From an uncultured Pseudomonadota bacterium (GTDB taxonomy: Bacteria; Pseudomonadota; Gammaproteobacteria; Burkholderiales; JALYOK01): a stretch of DNA of 41,163 bases. The notes below the pieces were generated by a model, which did not search any database, was not told where the DNA came from, and saw only the letters and a list, made by a program, of their open reading frames with translations. The DNA lies in NCBI GenBank assembly GCA_902826775.1, contig CADEHE010000020.1:1-41163 (forward strand), in the 5' to 3' direction. Shown in pieces: positions 17,260 to 26,428 of this stretch. Positions within the stretch are counted from its first letter, which is position 1; each line of letters opens with the position of its first letter. The position numbers and the translations under genes are program-made.

Positions 17260-18681
17260 CTATTCACCGCCGAACACCTCGACCTCGCCAAACACGCACG
17301 CTGGCGCGGCGTGCCCGACGTAGATGGCCTGATTCGGCTCACCCTTGCCGCAGAACTGTGTGCCCAGCACTTGCATCGTTTCCGGGGCGCCTACCATGCG
17401 CAAATTGCGCCAGAACGTCGCGGAAATGCCGCGATAATTCGGATTTTTCACCACGCCTCTGACTTTGCCTCGCTCGATCAGCTCGCCCCATTCACAGCCG
17501 AACTGGAACTTATTGCGCGAATCGTCGATCGACCACGACACGTTGGTCTTCATCAGCACGCCATGCTCGATGCTGGCGATCATGTCGCTCAACGAGCTCG
17601 CACCCGGCTCCACGTTCAGATTCGCCATGCGATCGATCGGCGGCCGGTTCCAACTCGAGGCGCGCGTGTTCGCCGTGCCCGGCAAGCCGGCGCGCAACTG
17701 TGACAGGCGACCACCAAGCGGGCGTTGCAAGACGCCGTCGCGAATGAGAAAAATCTTGTGCGCAGCCGCGCCTTCGTCGTCAAAGGCGAACGAGGCCAAC
17801 TCCTCCTCGCGCGTAGGATCGTATGTAACGTTGAGCAACGGCGAACCATAACGGTAATTGCCGAACATCTCGCGCGTAACGAAGCTGGTGCCGGCATAGT
17901 TGCGCTCGTCACCCAAGATGCGATCGAGTTCAAGGGGATGGCCGATCGATTCGTGAATCTGCAGCATCATTTGATCCGGCATCAGCAACAGATCCATCGC
18001 GCCGCTGGGGCAATTGGGCGCGCCCAGCAAAGTAAGCGCCTCCTCGGCTAAACGTAGCCCGCCACCGGCCAGCCCGGCGCGCTGCAAGACCTCATCGCCG
18101 CCTTGTTGCTGCAAGCTAAGCGTACGCGTCTGCGTATCGACGCCCTGGTTGGCGGAAACCGACAAATGCGGAAATGTGTAGCAGTAGCGCTGATAGACTT
18201 CGCCGCCGTTGCTGGTGAGATACAGCTGCTGCGCTTCGACGCGCTCAAGCTCGGCGTAGCGGTCGATGATGCGCGCATCGATGGCCGCCGCGCGGCATTC
18301 GGCGCCAAGCATCTCGTACAGTTCCTTGCGCGAGAGCCGCGATGCGTTGATTGCGGGCGAGACGCGCTCGCCGCGCGGCGCGGGTTGGTTTGCCGCGCTC
18401 TCGGGCAGCAAGCAATGTTTGGCCGTCACGCGCGCCCAGTTGGTAGCGCGATCTAACGCCGCCTGCAATCCGGCTAACGATACATCGCTGGTGGCGGCGT
18501 AGCCATAGCCGCCATCGGCCAGGGCCACAAGCATCGCGCCGCGGTCGATGCCGCGGCGCGGGGGCTCAGCCACGTCGGCGCGCACCGATATGGTTTCGCT
18601 GGCCTGCTCGACAAAGCGCAGCGACCAAAACGCCGCCTCCGCGCGCAGGCGCCCAAACTCTTCTCGTAGGTCTTCGATCAC
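17260..18681 (-). CDS. TldD-like zinc metalloprotease
   Basis: This 473-residue protein is the catalytic TldD partner. The zinc motif His243-Glu244-Ser-Ile-Gly-His248 lies in QIHESIGHPLELDRILGDER, and a Cys near 462 (AAPACVFGE) is in the place of the third TldD ligand. The GTG start has GGAAG about 11 bases upstream. A 17-codon frame (MTDLFETGYPVGKHAQR) starts upstream and ends in a TGA overlapping this GTG; it could be a coupling leader or chance. The enzyme is predicted to act in the cytoplasm as a heterodimer with the next gene's product. No RiPP precursor is evident beside it, so the substrate is unknown. Confidence 0.87.
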   Translation of the reverse strand: MIEDLREEFGRLRAEAAFWSLRFVEQASETISVRADVAEPPRRGIDRGAMLVALADGGYGYAATSDVSLAGLQAALDRATNWARVTAKHCLLPESAANQPAPRGERVSPAINASRLSRKELYEMLGAECRAAAIDARIIDRYAELERVEAQQLYLTSNGGEVYQRYCYTFPHLSVSANQGVDTQTRTLSLQQQGGDEVLQRAGLAGGGLRLAEEALTLLGAPNCPSGAMDLLLMPDQMMLQIHESIGHPLELDRILGDERNYAGTSFVTREMFGNYRYGSPLLNVTYDPTREEELASFAFDDEGAAAHKIFLIRDGVLQRPLGGRLSQLRAGLPGTANTRASSWNRPPIDRMANLNVEPGASSLSDMIASIEHGVLMKTNVSWSIDDSRNKFQFGCEWGELIERGKVRGVVKNPNYRGISATFWRNLRMVGAPETMQVLGTQFCGKGEPNQAIYVGHAAPACVFGEVEVFGGE

Positions 18682-18930
18682 CGCTGGGCGTGCTTCCCGA
18701 CTGGGTAGCCTGTTTCAAACAAATCCGTCATGTTAAACGCTCGTATAGCTCATGCTTTGTAAGGCGCTGACTGACGCTCTCCAAATTGATATCATTACAC
18801 CTTTGCGCGAGCCTGCATTTTGCCTAGGCCCGCACTCTGGATCTGACCGAAACTCCCGTCCCGCGTTCACCCAATCGCAGCGCGGCTGCGGCGCCGGGCG
18901 CCCGAACTTCCGCGTTAGCTTAACTATCCC

Positions 18931-19872
18931 ATGTCAGCCGTAACGAAGCATTCATTATCCAGTAGCGCTACGCCGGTGCGCATGGCGCACCTCGATTGGC
19001 TCGAGTCAGAGGCCATACACATCATGCGCGAAGTTGCCGCGGAGTGCAGCAACCCTGTGCTGTTCTTTTCCGGCGGCAAAGACTCCGCAGTCTTGCTGCG
19101 CCTCGCCGAGAAAGCGTTCCGGCCGGGACGCTTCCCGTTCCCGCTGATGCATATCGATACCGGGCATAATTTTCCGGAAGTCATTGAGTTTCGCGACGCG
19201 CGCGCGGCGGAATTGGGCGAAAAGCTCATCGTGCGCTCGCTCGAAGACTCCATCAAGCAGGGCCGCGTTCGGCTGCGCCGCCCCGATGAGAGCCGCAACG
19301 TCTACCAAAGCATCACTCTGTTGGACGCCATCAGCGAGTTCGGTTTCGACGCTTGCTTCGGCGGCGCGCGCCGCGACGAGGAAAAGGCGCGCGCGAAAGA
19401 GCGCGTATTCTCGTTTCGCGACGAATTCGGCCAGTGGGATCCGAAGAACCAGCGTCCCGAGCTATGGGATTTGTACAACACGCGCGTGCACAAAGGCGAG
19501 CACATGCGCGTGTTCCCCATCAGCAACTGGACCGAGATGGACGTGTGGGAATACATTGCGCGCGAGGAAATCGCGCTGCCATCGATTTACTTTGCCCATC
19601 GCCGCCCAGTGTTCCGTCGCGGCAGCGCGTTAGTGGCGGTCACCGATTTAACGCCGCCGCGCGCCGGCGAAGCAGTGGAGGAAATTTCGGTGCGCTTCCG
19701 CACTGTGGGTGATATCACTTGCACCGCGCCGGTGGCTTCGACCGCCGCCGATGCTCAAGCCATCATTCTGGAGACTGCGGCAACGCGCATCACCGAGCGC
19801 GGCGCCACGCGTTTGGACGATCAGACTTCGGAAGCATCCATGGAGCTGCGCAAGAAGGAAGGTTATTTCTGA
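18931..19872 (+). CDS. cysD: sulfate adenylyltransferase subunit 2
   Basis: CysD is the ATP-sulfurylase catalytic subunit; it adenylates sulfate to APS using CysN-driven GTP hydrolysis, the first step of assimilatory sulfate reduction. The 313-residue protein has the PP-loop SGGKDS at 47-52, HIDTGHNFPE, GGARRDEEKAR and the ISNWTEMDVWEYI signature, ending in the typical MELRKKEGYF. Length is normal. Its TGA overlaps the cysN ATG by one base. The 249-base gap to the divergent tldD-like gene should carry the promoter, but I cannot fix a CysB site by eye. Confidence 0.97.
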   Translation: MSAVTKHSLSSSATPVRMAHLDWLESEAIHIMREVAAECSNPVLFFSGGKDSAVLLRLAEKAFRPGRFPFPLMHIDTGHNFPEVIEFRDARAAELGEKLIVRSLEDSIKQGRVRLRRPDESRNVYQSITLLDAISEFGFDACFGGARRDEEKARAKERVFSFRDEFGQWDPKNQRPELWDLYNTRVHKGEHMRVFPISNWTEMDVWEYIAREEIALPSIYFAHRRPVFRRGSALVAVTDLTPPRAGEAVEEISVRFRTVGDITCTAPVASTAADAQAIILETAATRITERGATRLDDQTSEASMELRKKEGYF

Positions 19873-21143
19873 TGGATCCAGCTTTCACGCGCACCGTCGA
19901 CCAAGTTGACCTGCTGCGCTTTTCCACCGCGGGCAGCGTCGACGACGGCAAAAGCACGCTGATCGGACGACTGCTGTACGACACCAAATCAATCTTCGAA
20001 GACCAGCTCTCCGCTGTTGAAAGCAGCAGCCGCAAACGCGGCGCGGACGACGTCGATCTCTCGCTGCTCACTGATGGCTTGATTGCCGAGCGCGAACAAG
20101 GCATCACCATCGATGTGGCGTACCGCTACTTTGCGACACCGAAGCGCAAATTCATCATCGCCGACACGCCAGGCCACGAGCAATACACGCGCAATATGGT
20201 CACGGGCGCCTCTACCGCTGACTTAGCGATCGTGCTGATAGACGCGGCTAAAGGGTTATCGCTACAGTCGCGCCGCCATGCGCTCATCGCGCATCTGCTC
20301 GGCATTCCGCATGTAGTAGTGGCGATCAACAAGATGGATCTGGTCGGCTATGCGCAGTCCGCCTTCGATGCGATCCGCACCGAGTTTACTGAGTTCTGCA
20401 CGCGGCTCGGAATAAGCGACCTGACGTTCATCCCGCTGTCGGCATTGCGCGGCGACATGGTGGTGGCACGCGGCGAGAATCTCGCGTGGTATCCAGGCCC
20501 CACTTTGCTGGAAATGCTCGAGAGCGTAAGCGTAGTGGGCACGCGCTCAGGCGCGCTGCGCTTTCCGGTACAACTGGTCACTCGCCCGATCGCCACCGAT
20601 CCGGAACAGATCCGCAGCTACATGGGCCGCATCGAATCCGGCGGCGTTGCGCGCGGTGACGCCGTGACGGTGCTGCCCTCGGGGCATCGCACCAGCGTGC
20701 GCGCCATCATGACGCTCGGCGCAGAACTACCTTCGGCCTACGCGCCGCAGTGCGTCACGTTGTTGCTGGCCGATGAGATCGATATTTCGCGTGGCGACAT
20801 GATTGTCGCTGCACAACAAGCCCCGCGCGCGGACAAGAATGTTTCCGCGCACTTGTGCTGGATGGACAACGAGCCGCTGGCTCCGTCGCGGCGATATTTG
20901 GTGAAGCACACGACGCGAACGGTCAAAGCCATGTTTACTGAAGTGACGCATCGCATTGATGTGGCCAGTCTCGGGCAATTACCCGCCGACGGCACGCTGC
21001 GCATGAATGATATCGGCAGCGTAAACATCAAGCTGCAGCAACCCTTGGTATTTGATTCCTATCGCGACAATCGCGCCACCGGCTGCTTTATCGTCATCGA
21101 CGAAACCACCAATCACACCGTGGCGGCAGGCATGATTCAGTAG
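19872..21143 (+). CDS. cysN: sulfate adenylyltransferase subunit 1 (GTPase)
   Basis: CysN is the EF-Tu-like GTPase that drives sulfate activation by CysD. The 423-residue protein has GSVDDGKST (21-29), DTPGHEQ (98-104) and NKMD (153-156), followed by beta-barrel domains ending MNDIGSVNIKLQQPLVFDSY and the DNRATGCFIVIDE stretch. It starts at the ATG overlapping the cysD stop; an upstream extension of the frame runs inside cysD and is rejected. There is no fused APS kinase (CysC) domain, so the APS is reduced directly or phosphorylated by a separate enzyme. Confidence 0.97.
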   Translation: MDPAFTRTVDQVDLLRFSTAGSVDDGKSTLIGRLLYDTKSIFEDQLSAVESSSRKRGADDVDLSLLTDGLIAEREQGITIDVAYRYFATPKRKFIIADTPGHEQYTRNMVTGASTADLAIVLIDAAKGLSLQSRRHALIAHLLGIPHVVVAINKMDLVGYAQSAFDAIRTEFTEFCTRLGISDLTFIPLSALRGDMVVARGENLAWYPGPTLLEMLESVSVVGTRSGALRFPVQLVTRPIATDPEQIRSYMGRIESGGVARGDAVTVLPSGHRTSVRAIMTLGAELPSAYAPQCVTLLLADEIDISRGDMIVAAQQAPRADKNVSAHLCWMDNEPLAPSRRYLVKHTTRTVKAMFTEVTHRIDVASLGQLPADGTLRMNDIGSVNIKLQQPLVFDSYRDNRATGCFIVIDETTNHTVAAGMIQ

Positions 21144-21156
21144 CGCCCGCGCAAGT

Positions 21157-21987
21157 TCAGCGCGAGCCTCTGCCCTCGCATTCCAGTGCGAGTCGTTTTA
21201 TATCCACCGCACTTAGTCCCAGCGCCGTCAACCCAGGGAAGCAGCGCCGCGCGCGATTGAGGTAGCGCAGATCGGTAGAATTGATACTCTCATCAGAAAA
21301 GCTTCCCTTGTGACTATTGATGCAGTTCGCCAAACTATCCCCATGCCTGTATATGGTAGCGCATTCGGCAGCATAGACCTCCAACGGCGGCGGCTTGGCG
21401 GCGGAATCCGCGCCCGCAGGAGGTTTGCTCGTCGCGATCACCGCCTCTGAGTTTGCGCCGGCGGGCAAGGGCATCTGCACCAATCCGCTGACGCGGGCGC
21501 GCGCCGAGAAGTTGGTCACGACAGCTTGCTTCTCGCCCTTGCGCGTGATGTTGAGCGTGCCGGCGATGCGCTGACGATCGCAATTCGCTGACGCGTAGGC
21601 GACGAACTCACCCAAGTCGCTGCGCAGAAAGCACATGCCCTGCGAGTACTCGCCCTGAAGCTTACCCTTCGCCTTAAATTCACCGAGTAGCGCGATTTCC
21701 CCAGTGAGCTTGTCGTTCTGATACTCGAGCTTAAGTACCAACCCGCCGCGCTTCTCGACCGCTTTGTCCGCCGCTTGATAGAGGCCGTCGAATTCTTGCG
21801 CGGCGGCCTGCAAGCCAAATGTGAACAGCAGCGTTGCACGCCAGAGACGTCTGCAAAAAGCAAAAAGCGAGGCGTAATCCTGAGCAATGCGCGCGTAGGC
21901 CACAACCGTATCCGTGCAAGTAACAGACGGTGACTTTAGCGCGAAAGCCGGCCATCCGGGCGAATTCATTGCCAATGCGACTGACAT
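21157..21987 (-). CDS. secreted protein of unknown function
   Basis: The longest frame gives 276 residues, but a signal peptide (RRLWRATLLFTFGLQAAA, before QEFDG) only begins about 45 residues in. A GTG at codon 29, giving MAYARIAQDY at the start, is therefore a likelier start than the ATG at 21987; the true start is open. The mature part opens EFDGLYQAADKAVEKRGGLV, which looks like a beta-barrel lipid- or ligand-binding segment, followed by a Pro-rich linker (SKPPAGADSAAKPPPLEV) and a Cys-containing helical C-terminus (ECATIYRHGDSLANCINSHK). I do not recognise a family. It converges on cysN with 13 bases between the stops and no obvious terminator. Confidence 0.65.
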   Translation of the reverse strand: MSVALAMNSPGWPAFALKSPSVTCTDTVVAYARIAQDYASLFAFCRRLWRATLLFTFGLQAAAQEFDGLYQAADKAVEKRGGLVLKLEYQNDKLTGEIALLGEFKAKGKLQGEYSQGMCFLRSDLGEFVAYASANCDRQRIAGTLNITRKGEKQAVVTNFSARARVSGLVQMPLPAGANSEAVIATSKPPAGADSAAKPPPLEVYAAECATIYRHGDSLANCINSHKGSFSDESINSTDLRYLNRARRCFPGLTALGLSAVDIKRLALECEGRGSR

Positions 21988-22003
21988 TTTCCCTTAACAG
22001 GGC

Positions 22004-22040
22004 TTGACACACCCAAATATATTTGGGAAAATTTTCCCAA
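22004..22040 (+). promoter_or_regulatory. double palindrome over the FAS1-lipoprotein promoter
   Basis: Two perfect palindromes overlap: CCCAAATATATTTGGG (22012-22027) and TTGGGAAAATTTTCCCAA (22023-22040). A consensus -35 TTGACA lies at 22004-22009; 17 bases later GAAAAT (22027-22032) could be the -10, buried inside the second palindrome. The layout fits a repressor with two adjacent dimer sites blocking the promoter of the gene at 22147. The palindromes are exact; the promoter and any regulator are inferred. Confidence 0.6.
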
Positions 22041-22146
22041 TCACTTGCAGATCGATCCATGAATCTACGGGTGTACGAGGTATCGCGCCGCACCAGTTCC
22101 GTCCGGCCGAACACAACTTTTGGTCAATTGTTACTAGGAGAAAGCA

Positions 22147-22677
22147 ATGCTATCGAGATTGAAGTCTTGCAGTTCAATGGTCAGTTTCGCGGTTGTCGGC
22201 GCAGCCGCAGGTTTGTTAGCGCTTGGCGGCTGCGCAACATCGCACCAGGAAATGGCGCGACCCAGCGCTGCACCAGCCATGGATATCGTCGACACGGCCG
22301 TGGCAGCCGGTTCGTTTAACACGCTGGTCGCCGCGGTTAAGCAGGCAGGGTTGGTCGAGACGCTTAAGAGCAAAGGCCCGTTCACGGTCTTCGCGCCTAC
22401 CGATGCCGCATTCGCGAAGATTCCCAAGAATCAGCTCGACGCGATTCTGGCGGACAAAGCCACCTTGACGAAGATACTTACCTATCACGTCGTGCCAGGC
22501 AAAGTAGTGGCAGCAGAGGTCAAGCCGGGCCCGGTGAAGACAGCGCAAGGCAGCAGTATGAACGTATCGGTCGCCAATGGGGCGGTGATGGTGGACAAGG
22601 CGAAGGTCGTGAAGACCGACATAGTTGCGTCGAATGGCGTTATCCACGTGATAGACAGTGTGATCGTTCCGCAGTAG
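22147..22677 (+). CDS. FAS1 (fasciclin) domain lipoprotein
   Basis: This 176-residue lipoprotein has an AGGAG ribosome site 7 bases before its ATG. The lipobox is LGGC with Cys29, so it should be membrane-anchored in the envelope. A single fasciclin domain fills residues 45-176: the GPFTVFAPTDAAFAKIPKNQ H1 box, then the LTYHVVPGKV segment, and the GVIHVIDSVIVPQ H2 box at the C-terminus. FAS1 domains mediate adhesion or binding of hydrophobic ligands. It is monocistronic: a double palindrome covers its promoter and an intrinsic terminator follows directly. Confidence 0.93.
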   Translation: MLSRLKSCSSMVSFAVVGAAAGLLALGGCATSHQEMARPSAAPAMDIVDTAVAAGSFNTLVAAVKQAGLVETLKSKGPFTVFAPTDAAFAKIPKNQLDAILADKATLTKILTYHVVPGKVVAAEVKPGPVKTAQGSSMNVSVANGAVMVDKAKVVKTDIVASNGVIHVIDSVIVPQ

Positions 22678-22678
22678 C

Positions 22679-22706
22679 GGCTCGCAGAGGGCGAGCCGGG
22701 TCTTTT
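22679..22706 (+). terminator. intrinsic terminator of the FAS1 gene
   Basis: The stem GGCTCGC / GCGAGCC closes the short loop AGAGG and is followed by GGGTCTTTT, two bases after the FAS1 stop codon. Confidence 0.75.
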
Positions 22707-22773
22707 CTCTTGCGGCGCCCGCTTGGTCCGAACACAATGGCGCTAGTTCGGAAATCTCCCCGGCTCGCTTTCT

Positions 22774-23622
22774 ATGGATACCCATAACTCAAGCAAACAG
22801 TTGCTCAGTGCTGTTGCGAGGTTACTGCGACCGCTGGCGCGCGTGCTCATCGCGCGCGGCATAACCTTCGACGGCTTTGCGGAAGCCGCAAAGCGAGCCT
22901 TTATGCAAGCGGCCGAACAAGACTTCGCGCTGGCGGGCAAGCGCCAAACGGGATCGCGCATTTCAGTGCTCACCGGACTCACACGCAAAGAAGTTGCTCG
23001 CCTGCAAGCCGAAGGGCTCACTCGCCTTTCTGCCGATGATCGCAAACTCAACCGCGCAGCAAAAGTAGTCAGTGGCTGGGTGCGCCAGTATGGGCGCCGC
23101 GGCGACCTAAGGATGCGCTTGCCGATCGAGGGCGCGCGCGGCAGTTTCGCCGCGCTGGTGCGCCGCTACAGCGGCGATATGCCGGTGCAAGCAGTGCTTG
23201 ACGAATTGGTACGCACCGGCACCGTCAGTAAAGAAGGAGATGGCGAGGTGCGCCTTGTTAACCGCACGTATCTAGCGGCAAACGACAAAACGGATAAGAT
23301 CGTGATGCTGGGCACCGATGTCGCGGACTTGATCGCCTGCATTGGCCACAACTTGGACGCTAAGCCTGACCTGGCTTACTTTCAGCGAAAAACCACTTAC
23401 AACAATCTGCCGCCGTCCGCGCTGCCAAAGGTTCGCGCCGCGCTGGCCACTGACGGTCAGCGTTTCTTGGAGGACTTCGATCGCCTACTGGCGCAGCATG
23501 ATCGCGATACCGGTGCTGGAAGGGAAAACGGTGGCGGCCGTATGCGCGCGGTGGTCGGTGTGTACTACTACCAAGAAGATTTCGACTCCGGCCTGCGTGG
23601 CGCGGATGAGAAAAACGATTAG
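22774..23622 (+). CDS. DUF6502 family protein
   Basis: This 282-residue cytoplasmic protein has the DUF6502 pattern: LLRPLARVLIARGITFDGFA, SRISVLTGLTRKEVARLQAE, then NRAAKVVSGWVRQYG and FAALVRRYSGDMPVQAVLDE. The N-terminal part reads like a winged-helix DNA-binding fold, and the family has been considered regulatory, but no role is established. The start has no clear Shine-Dalgarno. A DUF5666 lipoprotein follows after 17 bases; this pairing recurs in betaproteobacteria, so the two probably act together. Confidence 0.83.
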   Translation: MDTHNSSKQLLSAVARLLRPLARVLIARGITFDGFAEAAKRAFMQAAEQDFALAGKRQTGSRISVLTGLTRKEVARLQAEGLTRLSADDRKLNRAAKVVSGWVRQYGRRGDLRMRLPIEGARGSFAALVRRYSGDMPVQAVLDELVRTGTVSKEGDGEVRLVNRTYLAANDKTDKIVMLGTDVADLIACIGHNLDAKPDLAYFQRKTTYNNLPPSALPKVRAALATDGQRFLEDFDRLLAQHDRDTGAGRENGGGRMRAVVGVYYYQEDFDSGLRGADEKND

Positions 23623-23639
23623 CCATGGGGAGCAGTCAA

Positions 23640-24617
23640 ATGAATCGCCTTCGCCGCAACTTTCTAATCTCGACCTCTGCCGCGTTCGCGTTAGGCTGCG
23701 TGCAGGCATCGCGCAAGACGGCCGATGGCGGCATGAGCGGTACCGGCAGTCCGGTGCTCACCATCGGCACCGTGACGCAGTTCGGCAGCGTCGTCGTGAA
23801 TGGTTTCATTTGGGACACCGAATCGGCGCAAGTAATCGTCAACGGCAAGGCCGGGATGGTGCGAAACCATTTGCATCTGGGCATGGTCGTGAGGGTGGAG
23901 GGCACGCGGCCGGATGCAAGAAGTGCACGCGGCATCGCGAAAAAGCTTCAGTACGACGCCGATTTAATTGGCCCCCTCGATCGCAGCTCGGTAGGCACAG
24001 TCGCCAGCGGCGGCAGTAGCGGCACCGGCATAACTTTACTCAAAGTCGCCGGCCAAACAATATTTACCGATGCGTCCACTCGATTTGACGGATTCCAACA
24101 GCTTAGCGCGCTCGACCACAACGACATGCTCGAAGTGAGCGGTTACCGCGACCGCGCCGGACTGTTGCACGCTACCTGGATCGGCCGTATCGGCGGCATT
24201 GAAGCGCTGGGCAGGGACGTGCGCATCAAAGGCGTTGCAACAGAGCCAAAGGCCGACCGATTCAAAATTGGCGAACTGGTCGTTCTAAGTGCGAATAAAG
24301 TTCGCGCCGGTGACTTCGTCGCTGTCACAGGCAAATGGCGCGTGGCGGGCTCCGAGTTGGCTGCGAGCAGCGTGCAGGCGTTGCCCATGGCCGTGAGCTT
24401 ACCGGAAGGCGTACCGGTGATCATGGAAGGACTGATCCGCACCGTCAGTGCTCAAGGCTTCACGATGCACAACCGACCGATTGTGATCCGGGCCAGCACA
24501 GCATTCGAAAAAGGTGCTGTCACGGATCTGCACGAAGACGGCAAGGTGCACGTGGAAGGCGTATTCAACGCAGGCATTCTGGATGCCGCGCGCATCGTCA
24601 TCGCTGAAGGCCGATAA
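23640..24617 (+). CDS. DUF5666 domain lipoprotein
   Basis: This 325-residue protein starts at the ATG at 23640, which has GGGGAG 7 bases upstream; an in-frame ATG at 23625 would place extra residues before the signal. The lipobox ALGC puts the lipidated Cys at 20. The mature part is all-beta and made of repeated small barrels of the DUF5666 type (VVNGFIWDTESAQVIVNGK, then GMVVRVEGTRPDARSARGIA, and KVHVEGVFNAGILDAARIVI at the end). Function is unknown, presumably periplasmic binding. It is the second gene after DUF6502. Confidence 0.85.
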   Translation: MNRLRRNFLISTSAAFALGCVQASRKTADGGMSGTGSPVLTIGTVTQFGSVVVNGFIWDTESAQVIVNGKAGMVRNHLHLGMVVRVEGTRPDARSARGIAKKLQYDADLIGPLDRSSVGTVASGGSSGTGITLLKVAGQTIFTDASTRFDGFQQLSALDHNDMLEVSGYRDRAGLLHATWIGRIGGIEALGRDVRIKGVATEPKADRFKIGELVVLSANKVRAGDFVAVTGKWRVAGSELAASSVQALPMAVSLPEGVPVIMEGLIRTVSAQGFTMHNRPIVIRASTAFEKGAVTDLHEDGKVHVEGVFNAGILDAARIVIAEGR

Positions 24618-24996
24618 AGCAACACTTTCGCCTCGTACTGAACCGCACAGCCGGGGAACAAAAACAAGCGGATGGGGAAAATGGCGGAGAACACTTAGTT
24701 TCACGGACTACGTGCTCTCCTTAACAATCACAGTGTGATCTGGAGACGCAGATGTTGTTTGAACGAACTGGCTCTGCACCGAGGAGTGTAGCGGTTTTCG
24801 CGACCGCCGCGCAAGCGCGCGACACACCTTCGGCACCGCATTGCCGCTCGCCTCAGCGCAGCTACTGACGACCGTTTAGTTCAGGCAGCGGCGCCACCCC
24901 AACTCCCGCAAGGGACTGAGCGCGCTCCAACGGAGCGCGAGGGGATTCGTCGCGCTCAAGTTTGAACGATCGCACGCACTCGGAGATAGATGCAAT
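24618..24996. other. intergenic stretch without a gene
   Basis: No credible gene lies in these 379 bases. The only structure I see is a perfect hairpin, CGCGCTCC-AAC-GGAGCGCG (24921-24939), with no T-run after it. It may belong to the leader of the DUF4397 gene, whose GGAG ribosome site lies just before 24997. Confidence 0.5.
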
Positions 24997-26394
24997 ATGA
25001 AAAATCCTTTCGTTAGGTTTGGCCTACTTACCCTTTTGATCGGCAGCCTGGCCGGCTGCGATGGCGATTCGCATAAGAACGCGCAGCTACGCGCCGTACA
25101 TGCTTCGCCCGATGCGCCGCGCGTAGACATTCTCGCCAACAACAGCAAGATTGCGGAAGCTTCCTACGCGGAAGCCACAACATTTCGCTCGATCGAAACG
25201 GGCAACACAACCATTCGCCTTGACGTCAATGGCACCCAGCCGTCAGTCACCGCGCTAACTGCCGCAGTCAACCTCGAGCGCAACAAGCTCTATACCGTTT
25301 TCGCGGCCAACCGCGTTGCGGCACTGGAAGCGCTCACCGTAGTCGATGACGGCAACGCCCCTGTGAGCGGGTCAGCGAAGCTGCGGGTCGTGCACGCCGC
25401 ACCGGGTGCACCGGAAGTCGACGTTTACGTGACCGCACCAACGCAAGATCTGAGCGACGCTTCAGTCACGCCAACGCTTACCTTCGGATTCAAGACTATT
25501 GTCCCAGCGAACGGCATGCGCGCGCTCGAAGTGCCGGCGGGCGACTATCGCATTCGCGTAACGCCAAAAGATGACAAGGCGAGCGTCGTCTACGACTCCG
25601 GCAGTGTGCCGATTGCCGCAGGCGCCGACTTGCTAGTGGCAGCCGTGCAGGAAGATAGCGCCGCAAGTCCGGCGCCGATCTCATTGCTGTTCTTGCCACG
25701 CACGGGTGCGAGCAGCGTCGCGCAGGACGCGCGTGCGCAAGTGCGGGTGGCTCACTTTTCGCCGAATACACCGACGGTGGATGTCTACCTGCGTGCACCA
25801 ACGGCGGCGCTGGGAGCGCAGAATTTAGCTGTTCCCGATGCCGTGTTTGGGGCGTTTAGCAACTTTCTACCGGTGGAGGCAGGCAGCTATCGCGCCTCCG
25901 TCGCACTCGACGGGCAAACCACTGAGGCAATAGGCTTGGATGCAACGCTCGCGGCGGGGCAGGACGTTAGCGTTTTTGCGGTAGGTTTGAACGGCAGCGC
26001 GGGCGCGCAAGTGTTGCGCTTAGCCGCCTACCCGGATGATTTGTCTGCACCGGCGACGGGCAAAGCAAAGCTGCGCGTGATTCACCTCTCGCCCGACGCA
26101 CCTGCCGTGGATGTTGTCGCGCTGAGCAGCGGTGGCGTAATCGCATCGCGCCTTATCGAGAACCTTGCATTTCCGAACGCAACCGCGCAGTACCTGCCGC
26201 TTGACCCCGGCACTTACACCATAGCCGTGGTACCGGCAGGTCAAAGCACGCCGATATTGCCGAGCAACACCGGTGTGACGATCACCTTGGCGGCAGGCGA
26301 AATCCGTTCCGCGGTAGCGATCGGTTGTGTGAGCACAACCGGCGCTTGCGCCGGTGGTTCCCCTTTTTCACTCGCATTGCTGAACGACAACTAA
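24997..26394 (+). CDS. DUF4397 four-repeat lipoprotein
   Basis: This 465-residue lipoprotein has lipobox LAGC with Cys21. Four DUF4397 repeats begin near residues 29, 127, 247 and 355, each opening with the same strand: AQLRAVHASPDAPRVDI, AKLRVVHAAPGAPEVDVYV, AQVRVAHFSPNTPTVDVYL and AKLRVIHLSPDAPAVDVVA. DUF4397 modules are immunoglobulin-like beta domains of surface proteins; no enzymatic residues are expected. A C-terminal Cys pair (GCVSTTGAC) may form a disulfide. The next secreted gene follows after 34 bases and is probably cotranscribed. Confidence 0.9.
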   Translation: MKNPFVRFGLLTLLIGSLAGCDGDSHKNAQLRAVHASPDAPRVDILANNSKIAEASYAEATTFRSIETGNTTIRLDVNGTQPSVTALTAAVNLERNKLYTVFAANRVAALEALTVVDDGNAPVSGSAKLRVVHAAPGAPEVDVYVTAPTQDLSDASVTPTLTFGFKTIVPANGMRALEVPAGDYRIRVTPKDDKASVVYDSGSVPIAAGADLLVAAVQEDSAASPAPISLLFLPRTGASSVAQDARAQVRVAHFSPNTPTVDVYLRAPTAALGAQNLAVPDAVFGAFSNFLPVEAGSYRASVALDGQTTEAIGLDATLAAGQDVSVFAVGLNGSAGAQVLRLAAYPDDLSAPATGKAKLRVIHLSPDAPAVDVVALSSGGVIASRLIENLAFPNATAQYLPLDPGTYTIAVVPAGQSTPILPSNTGVTITLAAGEIRSAVAIGCVSTTGACAGGSPFSLALLNDN

Positions 26395-26428
26395 CTCTAT
26401 TCATTAATCGCAGGTTAAGGAGATACCT

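Noticed and set aside
22023..22319. Plus-strand open frame starting inside the double palindrome
   Set aside because: It overlaps the FAS1 gene in another frame and has no ribosome site or domain; the FAS1 frame is clearly the real one.
24921..24939. Perfect hairpin as a terminator for the DUF5666 gene
   Set aside because: No T-run follows and it lies 300 bases past the stop, close to the next gene.
24997..26394. The four repeated segments as a DNA repeat array or CRISPR
   Set aside because: The repeats are protein-level DUF4397 repeats with diverged DNA, about 100 codons apart, and no cas gene is present.
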